Assembly: GCF_028898845.1 (NCBI RefSeq)
Contig: NZ_CP118574.1
Coordinates: 6,483,001-6,547,000 of the forward strand
Direction of reading: 5' to 3'
Origin: Streptomyces sp. WZ-12
GTDB taxonomy: Bacteria; Actinomycetota; Actinomycetes; Streptomycetales; Streptomycetaceae
Length of the DNA: 64,000 bases
This document shows positions 19,154-30,126 of this stretch, in pieces (position 1 is the stretch's first letter; each line of letters begins with the position of its first letter). A model generated the notes under the pieces. The model was not told the origin of the DNA. It saw nothing but the letters and a program-made list of their open reading frames with translations, and did not search any database. A program made the position numbers and the translations under genes.

Positions 19154-19881
19154 ACGCTGTGAAGAAGCTCGAACTGCTGCCCGCCGTCGACGTCCGCGAC
19201 GGCCAGGCCGTCCGCCTGGTGCACGGCGAGTCAGGGTCGGAGACCTCCTACGGTGACCCGATGCAGGCCGCCCTCGCCTGGCAGGCGGCCGGCGCCGAGT
19301 GGCTGCACCTGGTCGACCTGGACGCCGCCTTCGGCACCGGCGACAACCGCGCGCAGATCGCCGAGGTCGCCCGCTCCATGGACCTCAAGGTCGAGCTGTC
19401 CGGCGGCATCCGCGACGACGACTCGCTGGCCGCCGCGCTGGCCACCGGCTGCACCCGGGTCAACATCGGCACCGCGGCGCTGGAGGACCCGGAGTGGGTC
19501 GCCAAGATCATCGCCGAGCACGGCGACCGGATCGCGGTCGGCCTGGACGTCCGCGGCACCACCCTGCGCGGCCGCGGCTGGACCCGGGACGGCGGTGACC
19601 TCTACGAGACCCTGGCCCGCCTGGACTCCGAGGGCTGCGCCCGCTACGTCGTCACCGACATCAACAAGGACGGCACCCTCCAGGGCCCCAACCTGGAACT
19701 GCTGAGGAACGTCTGCGCGGCCACCGACCGCCCGGTCGTCGCCTCCGGCGGCGTCTCCTCCCTCGACGACCTGCGGGCGATCGCCGCGCTGGTGCCCGAG
19801 GGTGTGGAGGGCTCCATCGTCGGCAAGGCGCTCTACGCGAAGGCGTTCACCCTCGAAGAGGCGCTGGCGGCGGTGTCCTAA
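19150..19881 (+). CDS. priA: Bifunctional HisA/TrpF isomerase PriA
   Basis: 243 aa (beta-alpha)8 barrel. In actinobacteria PriA serves both as ProFAR isomerase of histidine synthesis and as phosphoribosylanthranilate isomerase of tryptophan synthesis, replacing TrpF. The general acid/base Asp pair is seen in [15 protein letters not shown] and [15 protein letters not shown]; the phosphate loops are [10 protein letters not shown] and [11 protein letters not shown]. The absence of trpF in the window, which otherwise carries trpE, trpC, trpB and trpA, agrees with the dual role. The GTG overlaps the hisH stop; a GTG three codons later at 19159 is possible. Confidence 0.95.
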   Translation: MNAVKKLELLPAVDVRDGQAVRLVHGESGSETSYGDPMQAALAWQAAGAEWLHLVDLDAAFGTGDNRAQIAEVARSMDLKVELSGGIRDDDSLAAALATGCTRVNIGTAALEDPEWVAKIIAEHGDRIAVGLDVRGTTLRGRGWTRDGGDLYETLARLDSEGCARYVVTDINKDGTLQGPNLELLRNVCAATDRPVVASGGVSSLDDLRAIAALVPEGVEGSIVGKALYAKAFTLEEALAAVS

Positions 19882-19923
19882 AGGCCGCGGGTGCCGCAAC
19901 CGACCGCATAGGGAGGCGGCGTG

Positions 19924-20334
19924 ATGAGCATCGAGCGCGTACGGACCGACAGTCCGTGGGAAGAGACCATCGGCTTCGCGCGCGCGGTGGCCGCCGGCGA
20001 CCGGGTCCTGGTCGCCGGCACCATGCCGCTGGTCGGCGGCGTCCTCCAGGGCGAGGGCGACCCCTACGTCCAGACCAAGGTCGCCTTCGGCAACGCGCTG
20101 GCGGCGATCAAACCCTTCGGGTTGGGCGCCGCCGAGGTGCTGCGCACCCGGATGTACCTGACCCACCTGCGGGACGCGGACGCCGCCGCCCGCGCCCACC
20201 GCGAGCTGTTCGACGCCGCGCCGCCGGCCACCACCATGGTCGTGGTCTCCGGCTTCGTCGACTCCCGCGTCCTGGTGGAAGTAGAACTAGAAGCGTTCCG
20301 GGACCCGTCCCGGGACACCGAGCGAGAGGGCTGA
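19924..20334 (+). CDS. RidA family protein
   Basis: 136 aa, a small YjgF/YER057c/UK114-type protein. RidA proteins hydrolyse reactive enamine/imine intermediates released by PLP enzymes. Family features visible are [56 protein letters not shown] (in pieces of the usual helix-strand pattern), and [25 protein letters not shown] with the Arg that anchors the substrate carboxylate near position 115. GGGAGG lies 7 nt before the ATG; an overlapping GTG at 19921 is less well spaced. It sits between priA and hisF. Confidence 0.9.
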   Translation: MSIERVRTDSPWEETIGFARAVAAGDRVLVAGTMPLVGGVLQGEGDPYVQTKVAFGNALAAIKPFGLGAAEVLRTRMYLTHLRDADAAARAHRELFDAAPPATTMVVVSGFVDSRVLVEVELEAFRDPSRDTEREG

Positions 20335-20341
20335 AGACGAG

Positions 20342-21097
20342 ATGACCCTGGCGGTCCGCGTCATTCCCTGCCTGGACGTCGACAACGGCCGCGTGGTCAA
20401 GGGCGTCAACTTCCAGAACCTCCGCGACGCCGGGGACCCGGTCGAGATGGCGAAGGTCTACGGCGACGAGGGCGCCGACGAGCTGACCTTCCTCGACATC
20501 ACCGCGTCCTTTGGCAACCGCGAGACCACCTACGACGTGGTCCGCCGCACCGCCGAGCAGGTCTTCATCCCGCTCACCGTCGGCGGCGGGGTGCGCACCG
20601 CCGAGGACGTCGACAAGCTGCTGCGGGCCGGCGCCGACAAGGTGGGGGTGAACACCGCGGCGATCGCCCGCCCCGAGCTGATCAAGGAGATCGCCGAGCG
20701 GTTCGGCAGCCAGGTGCTGGTGCTCTCGGTCGACGCCCGCCGCACCGCGTCGGGCGCGTTCGAGGTCACCACGCACGGCGGCCGCCGCTCGGCCGGCATC
20801 GACGCCGTCGAATGGGCGCACCGCGCCGCGGAGTTGGGCGCCGGCGAGATCCTGCTGAACTCCATGGACGCGGACGGCACCAAGGACGGCTACGACGTGG
20901 CGATGATCGAGGCGGTGCGCCGGCACGTCAGCGTCCCGGTCATCGCCTCCGGCGGCGCCGGCAAGCTGGCCGACTTCGCCCCCGCGGTGGCCGCCGGCGC
21001 CGACGCGGTGCTGGCCGCCTCCGTCTTCCACTTCGGCGATCTGCGGATCGGCCAGGTCAAGGACGCGCTGCGGGAGGCCGGCCACCCGGTGCGCTGA
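20342..21097 (+). CDS. hisF: Imidazole glycerol phosphate synthase, cyclase subunit
   Basis: 251 aa (beta-alpha)8 barrel that uses ammonia from HisH to convert PRFAR to IGP and AICAR. Catalytic Asp residues appear in [17 protein letters not shown] and [16 protein letters not shown]; phosphate-binding loops are [13 protein letters not shown] and [13 protein letters not shown]. It is the last gene of the his unit, 7 bp after the RidA gene, and is followed by a strong bidirectional terminator. hisG and hisE are not in the window, and hisI lies 5.3 kb downstream. Confidence 0.97.
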   Translation: MTLAVRVIPCLDVDNGRVVKGVNFQNLRDAGDPVEMAKVYGDEGADELTFLDITASFGNRETTYDVVRRTAEQVFIPLTVGGGVRTAEDVDKLLRAGADKVGVNTAAIARPELIKEIAERFGSQVLVLSVDARRTASGAFEVTTHGGRRSAGIDAVEWAHRAAELGAGEILLNSMDADGTKDGYDVAMIEAVRRHVSVPVIASGGAGKLADFAPAVAAGADAVLAASVFHFGDLRIGQVKDALREAGHPVR

Positions 21098-21110
21098 GCG
21101 CGCGTACGGC

Positions 21111-21147
21111 ACGAGGCCCCCTCCGCACTGTGCGGAGGGGGCCTCGT
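21111..21147. terminator. Bidirectional terminator hisF / sdhB
   Basis: Perfect 17-bp arms (21111-21127 and 21131-21147) with a 3-nt CTG loop; the stem contains GAGGCCCCCTCCGCA. It lies 13 bp after the hisF stop and 22 bp beyond the stop of the convergent sdhB, so it can serve both operons. Confidence 0.92.
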
Positions 21148-21169
21148 CGCGTTCCGGCGGCCCGCCGGG

Positions 21170-21909
21170 TCAGCGGCCCTTGCGGGCCGCGCGGAGGAAC
21201 TCCCGGTTCATCGCGGTGATGCTGAACAGCGGGATGCCCTTGGGGCAGGCGGTGGCGCACTCGCCGGCCAGGGTGCAGCCGCCGAAGCCCTCCTCGTCCA
21301 TCTGCGCCACCATGTCCAGCACCCGGGACTCGCGCTCCGGCGCGCCCTGCGGCAGCACGCCCAGGTGGTTGACCTTGGCCGAAGTGAACAGCATCGCCGC
21401 GCCGTTGGGGCAGGCCGCCACGCAGGCGCCGCAGCCGATGCACTCGGCGTGCTCGAAGGCGAAGTCGGCGTCCGGCTTGGGCACCGGCGTGGCGTGCGCC
21501 TCGGGGGCGGCGCCGGTCGGTGCGGTGATGTAGCCGCCGGCCTGGATGATCCGGTCGAAGGCCGAGCGGTCCACGACGAGGTCCTTGACGACGGGGAAGG
21601 CCGCGGCCCGCCACGGTTCGACGTCGAGGGTGTCGCCGTCCTTGAAGGACCGCATGTGCAACTGGCAGGTGGTGGTGCGCTCCGGGCCGTGCGCATCGCC
21701 GTTGATGACGAGCGAGCAGGCGCCGCAGATGCCCTCGCGGCAGTCGTGGTCGAAGGCGACCGGGTCGTCCCCGGCCAGGATGAGCCGTTCGTTGAGGACG
21801 TCCAGCATCTCCAGGAAGGACATGTCGGGCGAGATGCCGTCCACCTCGTACGTGGACATGGCGCCGTCGGCGTCGGCGTGTGGCTGCCGCCAGACGCGCA
21901 GGGTGAGCT

Positions 21910-21913
<4 letters not shown>
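21170..21913 (-). CDS. sdhB: Succinate dehydrogenase iron-sulfur subunit
   Basis: 247 aa. Carries the three Fe-S cluster motifs: the [2Fe-2S] site [13 protein letters not shown] with a later TTTCQLHM cysteine, and the [4Fe-4S]/[3Fe-4S] sites in [17 protein letters not shown] and [17 protein letters not shown]. It passes electrons from SdhA flavin to the membrane quinone. The ATG overlaps the sdhA stop by four bases (ATGA). The order is sdhC-sdhA-sdhB, typical of the b558-type enzymes. Confidence 0.97.
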
Positions 21914-23865
<1,952 letters not shown>

Positions 23866-23868
23866 GGG

Positions 23869-24570
23869 TCAGCTCACCACTTTGGTCATGACGCCCACGG
23901 GGACGGCGATGAAGCCGACCGTGAGCAGCAGCGCGAGGAGGTTGGCAAGGGCCTTCAGGACCCGGTCGCGGGTGCGGCTGCCGGCGCCGAGGGTCTGGGC
24001 GGCGCTCCAGAAGCCGTGCCGGATGTGCAGCCCGAGGGCGAGCATCGCGACGAGGTAGATGACGTTGCCGTACCAGGTGGAGAAGGTGCCGACGACGTTC
24101 TGGTACGGGTGGCCCGCCCGGAAGTCGGGGTGCACGGTGCCGGTCGTCAGGTCCATCAGGTGCCAGACGATGAACAGGCCGAGGATGATCCCGCCCCACC
24201 GCATGGTGCGGGTGGCGTAGCTGGCCCGCCGCCTGCGGTGCACGTACTTGCTGGGGCGGGCCCGGATGTCGCGGCGGCTGAGCTGGTAGGCGGAGACCGC
24301 GTGCGCGACGACCGCGACGACCAGCACGACGCGGATCAGCCACAGCGTCCACTCGTAGTGCATGAAGGGCTCGCCGACGGTGCGCAGCCAGTGCGCGTAG
24401 TGGTCGAACTCCCCGGGCCCGAAGAAGATCTTGAGGTTCCCGATCATGTGGGCGACCAGGTAGAGCAGCATGATCAGGCCGCTGACGGCCATCACCGTCT
24501 TCTTGCCGACGGAGGATTCCCACACCGTCACTACCTTGGACGGCCGATCCGTCCGCGTTGCCAATGCCAT
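23869..24570 (-). CDS. sdhC: Succinate dehydrogenase cytochrome b subunit (b558 family)
   Basis: 233 aa, a single large anchor with five membrane segments instead of two small ones, as in di-heme menaquinone-reducing enzymes. Candidate heme ligands are His in YLVAHMIGNLKIFFG, VVAHAVSAYQLSR, FIVWHLMDLTTG and LGLHIRHGFWSAAQTLG. It heads the sdhCAB operon and is divergent from a LysR regulator with a LysR-type box between them. No separate sdhD exists. Confidence 0.93.
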   Translation of the reverse strand: MALATRTDRPSKVVTVWESSVGKKTVMAVSGLIMLLYLVAHMIGNLKIFFGPGEFDHYAHWLRTVGEPFMHYEWTLWLIRVVLVVAVVAHAVSAYQLSRRDIRARPSKYVHRRRRASYATRTMRWGGIILGLFIVWHLMDLTTGTVHPDFRAGHPYQNVVGTFSTWYGNVIYLVAMLALGLHIRHGFWSAAQTLGAGSRTRDRVLKALANLLALLLTVGFIAVPVGVMTKVVS

Positions 24571-24629
24571 GAGTCACGACGCTAGGGATGCGCCCGCCAT
24601 CAGTCCAAGACATGGTCCGGCTCATCTCC

Positions 24630-24644
24630 ATAGGCTGCGCCTAT
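24630..24644. promoter_or_regulatory. LysR-type box between sdhC and lysR
   Basis: ATAGG-CTGCG-CCTAT is an inverted repeat with 5-bp arms and 5-bp spacer, fitting the T-N11-A LysR motif. It lies in the 94-bp divergent region, 21 bp before the lysR ATG, in AT-richer DNA. A partial third half-site CTATAG follows at 24652-24657. It likely mediates autoregulation and possibly control of sdhCAB. Confidence 0.75.
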
Positions 24645-24664
24645 CACGGCTCTATAGTCGTCCC

Positions 24665-25564
24665 ATGCAGCTACAGCAGCTCCGCTACTTCACGGCCGTG
24701 GCCGAAACCCGCCACTTCACCCGCGCCGCCGAGCGCGAACACGTCGCCCAGCCCTCGCTCTCCCAGCAGATCCGGGCGCTGGAACGGGAGTTGGGCGCCG
24801 AGCTCTTCCACCGCGCCCGCGGCCACATCGCCCTCACCGACGCCGGCGAGACCCTGCTGCCGCTGGCCCGCCGGATCCTCGCCGACACCGAGACCGCCCG
24901 CCGCGAGGTCCAGGAGGTCGCCCAACTCCGCCGCGGCCGGCTCCGGCTCGGCGCCCCGCCCAGCCTCTGCGCCAGCCTCGTCCCCGACGTGCTCAGCGCC
25001 TTCCACGCCGCCTACCCCGGCGTCGAGTTGATCGTCACCGAGGACGGCTCCCAGGACCTCGTCCGGGCCCTGGCCGACGGCGCCCTCGACCTGGCACTGA
25101 TCATCACGCCGCTGCCCGGCCAGGCCCCGGCGCTGGCCACCGCCGAGCTGCTGCGCGAGGAACTGGTGGTGGTCTCCGCCCCCGACCGCCCGGCACCGGT
25201 GAGCGGCCGGCGCACCCGGATCCGGGTGGCCGACCTCCGCGGCCGCCCGCTCGCCATGTTCCGCCGCGGCTACGACCTGCGGGAGTTCACCACCGCCGCG
25301 TGCCGCGCGGCCGGCTTCGAGCCGACCTTCACCGTCGAGGGCGGCGAGATGGACGCGGTCCTCGGCTTCGTCCGCGCCGGGCTCGGCGTCGCCGTGGTCC
25401 CCAGCATGGTCGCCGAGCGCTCCGGCCTGCGGATCACCCCGTTCGCCACCCCCGACATGCACCGGGTGGTCTCGGTGGCGCACCGCGGCGACGTCTCCCC
25501 CTCCCGCGCCGCCCGCGAACTGGAACGCATCCTGCGCGCGCACCTGGCCGACGGACCCCGCTGA
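24665..25564 (+). CDS. LysR family transcriptional regulator
   Basis: 299 aa. N-terminal winged helix-turn-helix: MQLQQLRYFTAVAETRHFTR, AAEREHVAQPSLSQQIRALE and the wing LFHRARGHIALTDAGE. A periplasmic-binding-like effector domain covers about residues 90-295, beginning GRLRLGAPPSLCASLVP. It reads away from sdhCAB across 94 bp that hold a LysR box, so it may respond to a metabolite linked to the respiratory dicarboxylate pool; the effector is unknown. Confidence 0.93.
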   Translation: MQLQQLRYFTAVAETRHFTRAAEREHVAQPSLSQQIRALERELGAELFHRARGHIALTDAGETLLPLARRILADTETARREVQEVAQLRRGRLRLGAPPSLCASLVPDVLSAFHAAYPGVELIVTEDGSQDLVRALADGALDLALIITPLPGQAPALATAELLREELVVVSAPDRPAPVSGRRTRIRVADLRGRPLAMFRRGYDLREFTTAACRAAGFEPTFTVEGGEMDAVLGFVRAGLGVAVVPSMVAERSGLRITPFATPDMHRVVSVAHRGDVSPSRAARELERILRAHLADGPR

Positions 25565-25597
25565 CCGGCACCGGGGGACCGGGAAAGACGCCCCGGC

Positions 25598-26230
25598 TCA
25601 CACCCCCAGCTTCGCCGCCCGCAGCTTCGCCACCGCGTCCTCGTCGCCGTCCCACTCCACCTTCGCGGCGTCCTGCCGGCCGAAGGCGAACATCGTCAGC
25701 TCGCCCGGCTCACCGGTGACCGTCACCACCGGGGTGCCCCGGTGCGCCACCGCGGTCTGCCCGTCCGGCCGCCGCAGCACCAGCCCGACCGGCGCCTTCC
25801 GGCCCAGCACCCGGGCCGCCCGCTCCAGCCGCGCCCACAGCGCGTCCGCGAACACCGGGTCCGGCTCGCGCGGGGTCCAGTCCGGCTGGGCCCGGCGCAC
25901 GTCCTCGGCGTGGACGTAGAACTCCACGGTGTTGGACGCCTCGTCGACCTGCTTCAGCGCGAACGGCGACATCTTCGGCGGCCCCGTCCTGATGAGCTGG
26001 ATCAGCTCCTCGTACGGCTTCGCCGCGAACTCCGCCTGCACCCGCTCCAGCCGGGCCGCCAGCGGCTTGACCAAGATCCCGGCGGACGCGTCGGCCCGCC
26101 GCTCGCGGACCACCACGTGCGCGGCGAGATCCCGCGTCGTCCAGTCCTCGCACAGCGTGGGCGCCTCGGGCCCCGCGCTCTCCAACAGGTCGGCCAGAAG
26201 GAGCCGTTCACGCTTCGCATGGGTCGACAT
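25598..26230 (-). CDS. TIGR03085 family (DinB/maleylpyruvate isomerase-like) protein
   Basis: 210 aa, with the DinB-like four-helix start [40 protein letters not shown] seen in pieces: the [14 protein letters not shown] segment carries the first metal His, and [16 protein letters not shown] the second metal region. This is the mycothiol-dependent maleylpyruvate isomerase-like fold; TIGR03085 members are actinobacterial and functionally uncharacterised. It converges with the LysR gene. Divergent from hisI, with a putative 39-aa gene between. Confidence 0.82.
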   Translation of the reverse strand: MSTHAKRERLLLADLLESAGPEAPTLCEDWTTRDLAAHVVVRERRADASAGILVKPLAARLERVQAEFAAKPYEELIQLIRTGPPKMSPFALKQVDEASNTVEFYVHAEDVRRAQPDWTPREPDPVFADALWARLERAARVLGRKAPVGLVLRRPDGQTAVAHRGTPVVTVTGEPGELTMFAFGRQDAAKVEWDGDEDAVAKLRAAKLGV

Positions 26231-26293
26231 ACGGTCAGCCTACGACCGCCCCGCGCGCCCTGCCACGGCGCACCACCCCCGGCCGGCGCCCCC

Positions 26294-26413
26294 TCAACCC
26301 CGCAGCACCACCGCGGCCACCACCACCGCGGCCACCAGCGCCGCCACGAACACCACCACCATCACCCGCACCGCGACCCTGGCCACCCGGTCCGGTGGCG
26401 GCTGCTGATCCAT
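26294..26413 (-). CDS. Putative 39-aa single-span membrane peptide
   Basis: 39 codons reading [20 protein letters not shown] then a continuous Val/Ala/Leu membrane segment to AAVVLRG. The composition is a clear single transmembrane helix with a short polar N-terminus. The ribosome site is weak, and the hydrophobic run is partly forced by the GTG/GCG repetitiveness of the DNA, so it could be non-coding. It lies in the gap between the TIGR03085 gene and hisI. Confidence 0.5.
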   Translation of the reverse strand: MDQQPPPDRVARVAVRVMVVVFVAALVAAVVVAAVVLRG

Positions 26414-26445
26414 TCCAGCAGGATGCCGCACGGCACAATGGACCC

Positions 26446-26826
26446 ATGACCACCAGCCGTGTCACCGAGTCCGCACTGGATCCCGCCGTCGCCGCCCGCC
26501 TCAAGCGCGACGCCGACGGCCTGTTCCCGGCCATCGCCCAGCAGTACGACACCGGCGAGGTGCTGATGCTCGGCTGGATGGACGACGAGGCGCTGCACCG
26601 CACCCTCACCACCGGCCGCTGCACCTACTGGTCCCGCAGCCGCCGCGAGTACTGGGTCAAGGGCGATACTTCCGGCCACGTCCAACACGTCAGGTCCGTC
26701 GCCCTGGACTGCGACGCCGACACCGTCCTGGTCAAGGTCGACCAAGTCGGCGCCGCCTGCCACACCGGCACCCGCACGTGCTTCGATGCGGACGTATTGG
26801 CGAACGGGCCGGCCACCGACCAGTAG
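26446..26826 (+). CDS. hisI: Phosphoribosyl-AMP cyclohydrolase
   Basis: 126 aa, the monofunctional cyclohydrolase without the HisE pyrophosphatase domain. It opens the adenine ring of PR-AMP in the third step of histidine synthesis. Visible are [22 protein letters not shown], the substrate-binding [22 protein letters not shown] (in part) and the metal ligands [10 protein letters not shown] and CHTGTRTCF. It is 11 bp upstream of trpE on the same strand, linking the two amino acid pathways in one transcript. Confidence 0.96.
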   Translation: MTTSRVTESALDPAVAARLKRDADGLFPAIAQQYDTGEVLMLGWMDDEALHRTLTTGRCTYWSRSRREYWVKGDTSGHVQHVRSVALDCDADTVLVKVDQVGAACHTGTRTCFDADVLANGPATDQ

Positions 26827-26837
26827 GCTCCGCTGCC

Positions 26838-28373
26838 ATGACCACGGGAACCACGGGCACCGCCACACCGGACCTCGACACCTTCCGCACGCTCGCCAAG
26901 GACCGGCGGGTCATCCCCGTCACCCGGCGCCTCCTCGCGGACGGCGACACCCCGGTCGGGCTCTACCGCAAGCTGGCCGGCGAGCGCCCCGGCACCTTCC
27001 TGTTGGAATCCGCCGAGAACGGCCGCACGTGGTCGCGGTACTCCTTCATCGGCGTCCGCAGCGCCGCGACCCTCACCGCCCGCGACGGGCAGGCGTATTG
27101 GCTCGGCACCCCGCCGGTCGGCGTCCCCACCGACGGCGACCCGCTCGCCGCCCTGCGCGCCACCGTCGAGACCCTGCACACCCCGCACGACCTCATCGAG
27201 GGCGAGGGCCTGCCCCCGTTCACCGGCGGCATGGTCGGCTACCTCGGCTACGACATCGTGCGCCGGCTGGAGAAGGTCGGCGAGCACACCGTCGACGACC
27301 TCGGCCTGCCCGAGCTGACCATGCTGCTCACCTCCGACCTCGCGGTCCTGGACCACTGGAGCGGCACGGTCCTGCTGATCGCCAACGCGATCAACCACAA
27401 CGACCTGGAGACCGGCGTCGACGAGGCGTACGCGGACGCGGTGGCCCGCCTGGACACCATGGCCGACGACCTCGCCCGCCCCGCCCCCGCCAGCGCCGCC
27501 GCGCTCCCGCCGTCCGCCGTGCCCCCGTACACCGGCGCGTGGGGCGCCGAGTCCTTCATGGCCGCCGTCGAGGACGTCAAGGAGCGCATCCGGGCCGGCG
27601 AGGCGTTCCAGGTGGTGCCCTCGCAGCGGTTCGAAACCCCCTGCACCGCAAGCGCGTTGGACGTCTACCGGGCGCTGCGGGCGACCAACCCCAGCCCGTA
27701 CATGTACCTCTTCCGCTTCGAAGACGGCAACGGCGGCGCGTTCGACGTGGTCGGCTCCAGCCCCGAGGCACTGGTCAAGGTGGAGGGCGGCCGCGCCATG
27801 GTGCATCCGATCGCCGGCACCCGCCCGCGCGGCGCGACGGTCCAGGAGGACCAGGCGCTCGCCGACGAGTTGATGGCCGACCCCAAGGAGCGCGCCGAGC
27901 ACCTGATGCTGGTCGACCTGGGCCGCAACGACCTGGGCCGGGTCTGCGAGCCGGGCAGCGTCGAGGTCGTCGACTTCATGTCCGTCGAGCGCTACAGCCA
28001 CGTCATGCACATCGTCTCGACGGTGACTGGGACGGTCGCCGAGGGCCGCACCGCCTTCGACGTGCTCACCGCCTGCTTCCCCGCCGGCACCCTCTCCGGC
28101 GCCCCCAAGCCGCGCGCCCTGCAGATCATCGAGGAACTGGAGCCGACCCGGCGCGGCCTCTACGGCGGCTGCGTGGGCTACCTGGACTTCGCCGGCGACT
28201 CCGACACCGCCATCGCCATCCGCACCGCCCTGCTGCGGAACGGCACCGCCTACGTCCAGGCCGGCGCCGGCATCGTCGCCGACTCCGACCCGGTCGCCGA
28301 GGACACCGAGTGCCGCAACAAGGCCGCCGCCGTCCTCCGCGCCGTGCACACCGCCAACCACCTGGGGAAATGA
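26838..28373 (+). CDS. trpE: Anthranilate synthase component I
   Basis: 511 aa. Converts chorismate to anthranilate with ammonia from a TrpG glutaminase, which is not in the window. The N-terminal tryptophan-binding segment LLESAENGRTWSRYSFIG, and the catalytic C-terminal half with VGSSPEALVKVEGG, PIAGTRPRGAT, HLMLVDLGRNDLGRV, FPAGTLSGAPKPRALQIIEE and YVQAGAGIVADSDP are all present, so feedback control by tryptophan is likely. No leader peptide or attenuator could fit in the 11 bp after hisI. Confidence 0.97.
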   Translation: MTTGTTGTATPDLDTFRTLAKDRRVIPVTRRLLADGDTPVGLYRKLAGERPGTFLLESAENGRTWSRYSFIGVRSAATLTARDGQAYWLGTPPVGVPTDGDPLAALRATVETLHTPHDLIEGEGLPPFTGGMVGYLGYDIVRRLEKVGEHTVDDLGLPELTMLLTSDLAVLDHWSGTVLLIANAINHNDLETGVDEAYADAVARLDTMADDLARPAPASAAALPPSAVPPYTGAWGAESFMAAVEDVKERIRAGEAFQVVPSQRFETPCTASALDVYRALRATNPSPYMYLFRFEDGNGGAFDVVGSSPEALVKVEGGRAMVHPIAGTRPRGATVQEDQALADELMADPKERAEHLMLVDLGRNDLGRVCEPGSVEVVDFMSVERYSHVMHIVSTVTGTVAEGRTAFDVLTACFPAGTLSGAPKPRALQIIEELEPTRRGLYGGCVGYLDFAGDSDTAIAIRTALLRNGTAYVQAGAGIVADSDPVAEDTECRNKAAAVLRAVHTANHLGK

Positions 28374-28386
28374 CCCGGCGCACCCC

Positions 28387-28416
28387 CGCCCACCGGCCCG
28401 CGGGGGTCGGTGGGCG
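28387..28416. terminator. Hairpin after trpE
   Basis: Arms CGCCCACCG (28387-28395) and CGGTGGGCG (28408-28416) with a 12-nt loop, directly between the trpE stop and the next start at 28429. It could be a weak terminator or a mRNA structure within an operon. Confidence 0.5.
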
Positions 28417-28428
28417 ATAGTGGTGTGC

Positions 28429-29082
28429 GTGAGTGCCGTACCCCAGCCCCGTACCGACACCGAGCCGGCCGCGCCGCCGGCCCGGCCCGCGCGCAGCGCC
28501 AAGCGGTCCCTCGCCCTGGCGCTGCTGCTCGGCGCCGCCGGCGCGAGCCTGGCCCTGCTGGCCTCCGGCCGCATCTGGGCGCGCGGCACCGCGGTGCTGG
28601 CCCAGGGCGAGCTGCCGCGCACCGTGACCGGCGCCGACGTGACCGGGGTGCCCGGCGCGCTGGCGGTGGTCGGGCTGGCCGCCCTGGTCGCCGTCTTCGC
28701 GGTCCGCCGGGTCGGCCGGATCGTGGTCGCCGCGCTGCTCGCCCTCAGCGGGCTGGGCGTCGCCGTCGCCGCCGCGCTCGGCAACGCCGACACCTCCGCG
28801 CTGCGCGAGAAGGCCGCCGACGCGGTCGGGCTGGCCGGCGCCGACGTGCACCACGTCAGCCACACCGTCTGGCCCTGGGTGGCCGCCGCCGGCGGCCTGC
28901 TGCTGCTCCTGGCCGGCGTGCTGGCCCTGGTCTTCGGCCGCTCCTGGCCCGGGATGTCCGGCCGCTACGAGCGCACCCCCGGCGGCGCCCGCGGCCCGCG
29001 GCGCGCCCCGGCCGCCCCGGACCTGGACCGCCCCGAGGAGATCTGGAAGTCCCTGGACCGCGGCGAGGACCCCACCCGGTAA
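28429..29082 (+). CDS. TIGR02234 family membrane protein (Trp region)
   Basis: 217 aa with four membrane segments (approx. 25-45, 68-88, 93-112 and 145-167). The family is known as the conserved membrane protein adjacent to trp genes in actinobacteria. The end DLDRPEEIWKSLDRGEDPTR is a typical cytoplasmic tail. The GTG at 28429 is used; GTG codons at 28420 and 28423 are alternatives. It lies between trpE and trpC and is probably co-expressed; a role in tryptophan transport or sensing has not been shown. Confidence 0.85.
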   Translation: MSAVPQPRTDTEPAAPPARPARSAKRSLALALLLGAAGASLALLASGRIWARGTAVLAQGELPRTVTGADVTGVPGALAVVGLAALVAVFAVRRVGRIVVAALLALSGLGVAVAAALGNADTSALREKAADAVGLAGADVHHVSHTVWPWVAAAGGLLLLLAGVLALVFGRSWPGMSGRYERTPGGARGPRRAPAAPDLDRPEEIWKSLDRGEDPTR

Positions 29083-29168
29083 AAGGGTTCCGCCCGGCAT
29101 CGGTGACAATGGACGACGACATTCCTGCGCCCGCACCCCGGCGCGACTTCAGTAACGAGGAGCACTCC

Positions 29169-29414
29169 ATGTCGAGCAGTGGCCACGGACACACCCCCGC
29201 CGCCTGGACCGGCGTCATCATCGCGTTCATCGGCTTCTGCGTGGCCGGTGCCTTCATCGTGGTGGCCAACGTGCCCGGTTTCTGGGCCGGCATGGCGCTG
29301 ATCGCCGCCGGTGCCGTCGTGGGTGGCGTGATGCGCGCGGCCGGCCTCGGCCAGACGCCCAAGCGTTCCGGCCAGCCCATCGCGCAGGCCAAGGCCCAGC
29401 CGCAGGAAGGCTGA
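29169..29414 (+). CDS. HGxxPAAW family membrane protein
   Basis: 81 aa. The name-giving motif is seen as HGHTPAAWTGV at residues 6-16. Two membrane segments follow (about 15-35 and 41-62), then a Gln/Ala/Lys tail. GAGGAG precedes the ATG by 7 nt. The family is short, actinobacterial and of unknown function; its place in the trp region is recurrent. Confidence 0.87.
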   Translation: MSSSGHGHTPAAWTGVIIAFIGFCVAGAFIVVANVPGFWAGMALIAAGAVVGGVMRAAGLGQTPKRSGQPIAQAKAQPQEG

Positions 29415-29455
29415 GCCCCGCTCGCCCAGGAGCCCCCGAAGGCGCCGCTTCCCGC

Positions 29456-29480
29456 CCCGTACGGCCCGCGTCCCGTACGG
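29456..29480. repeat. Direct repeat of palindromic CCCGTACGG
   Basis: CCCGTACGG occurs at 29456-29464 and again at 29472-29480, 16 bp apart. Each copy contains the 8-bp palindrome CCGTACGG, and the two together can also form a hairpin. They sit upstream of the DUF2752 gene and may be a regulator site or an mRNA structure. Confidence 0.45.
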
Positions 29481-29527
29481 CGGCGATGAAGCTGCGCCTT
29501 CCCGCGTCCGGTAGCACCATCGGCACC

Positions 29528-29959
29528 GTGAGTGATCCCCTGGTCCCGGCGCGGCCCGCCGGCCCGCTGCGCCGCCTCGCGGCACCGGTCGGCACCCTGG
29601 CGGCGGCCGTCGCCGCCTTCGCCTACGTCGGCGCCGTCGACCCCAACGAGCCGGGCCACTACCCGATCTGCCCGCTGCGCCACCTCACCGGCCTGCTCTG
29701 TCCGGCCTGCGGCGGACTGCGCAGCGCCCACGCCCTCGCGCACGGCGACCTCGCCGCCGCGCTGGGCGCCAACGCCCCGGCGGTGGCCGGCTGCGCCGCG
29801 TTCGCGCTCTTCTGGCTCGGCTGGCTGGCCCGCGCGGCGCGCGGCCTGCCCACCGCGGGCCCCCGCCCCCGGCCGGTCCACTGGTGGGCGCTGGGCGGGC
29901 TGCTGTTGGCCTTCACCCTGGTCCGCAACCTCCCCGTCGGCGCCGTGCTGCGGCCCTGA
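29528..29959 (+). CDS. DUF2752 membrane protein
   Basis: 143 aa from GTG (an ATG at 29486 would add 14 residues). The DUF2752 hallmark CPLRHLTGLLCPACGGLRSAH is present at about residues 48-67 in sections: CPLRHLTGLLCPACGG then LRSAHALAHGD. Three membrane segments surround it. The three cysteines and the following His suggest a metal or redox site; function is unknown. It lies between the HGxxPAAW gene and trpC. Confidence 0.83.
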   Translation: MSDPLVPARPAGPLRRLAAPVGTLAAAVAAFAYVGAVDPNEPGHYPICPLRHLTGLLCPACGGLRSAHALAHGDLAAALGANAPAVAGCAAFALFWLGWLARAARGLPTAGPRPRPVHWWALGGLLLAFTLVRNLPVGAVLRP

Positions 29960-30126
29960 TCCCGCCCCCTTACCGCACCCCTAGATGTCCAGGTTGTGGG
30001 ACCGCGGTCAACCGGATGTGAGACCTGCACCCCACGCCGGATACCATCGAAAGAAGCCGTCAGGGAACAGCAGGTGCGGTCCCCGGACGCTGTCCACCTC
30101 CACCGTCCAAGAAGGAGGCCGCTCGC

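Noticed and set aside
29960..30126. Possible trp attenuator upstream of trpC
   Set aside because: No short reading frame with consecutive Trp codons and no alternative hairpin pair could be found.
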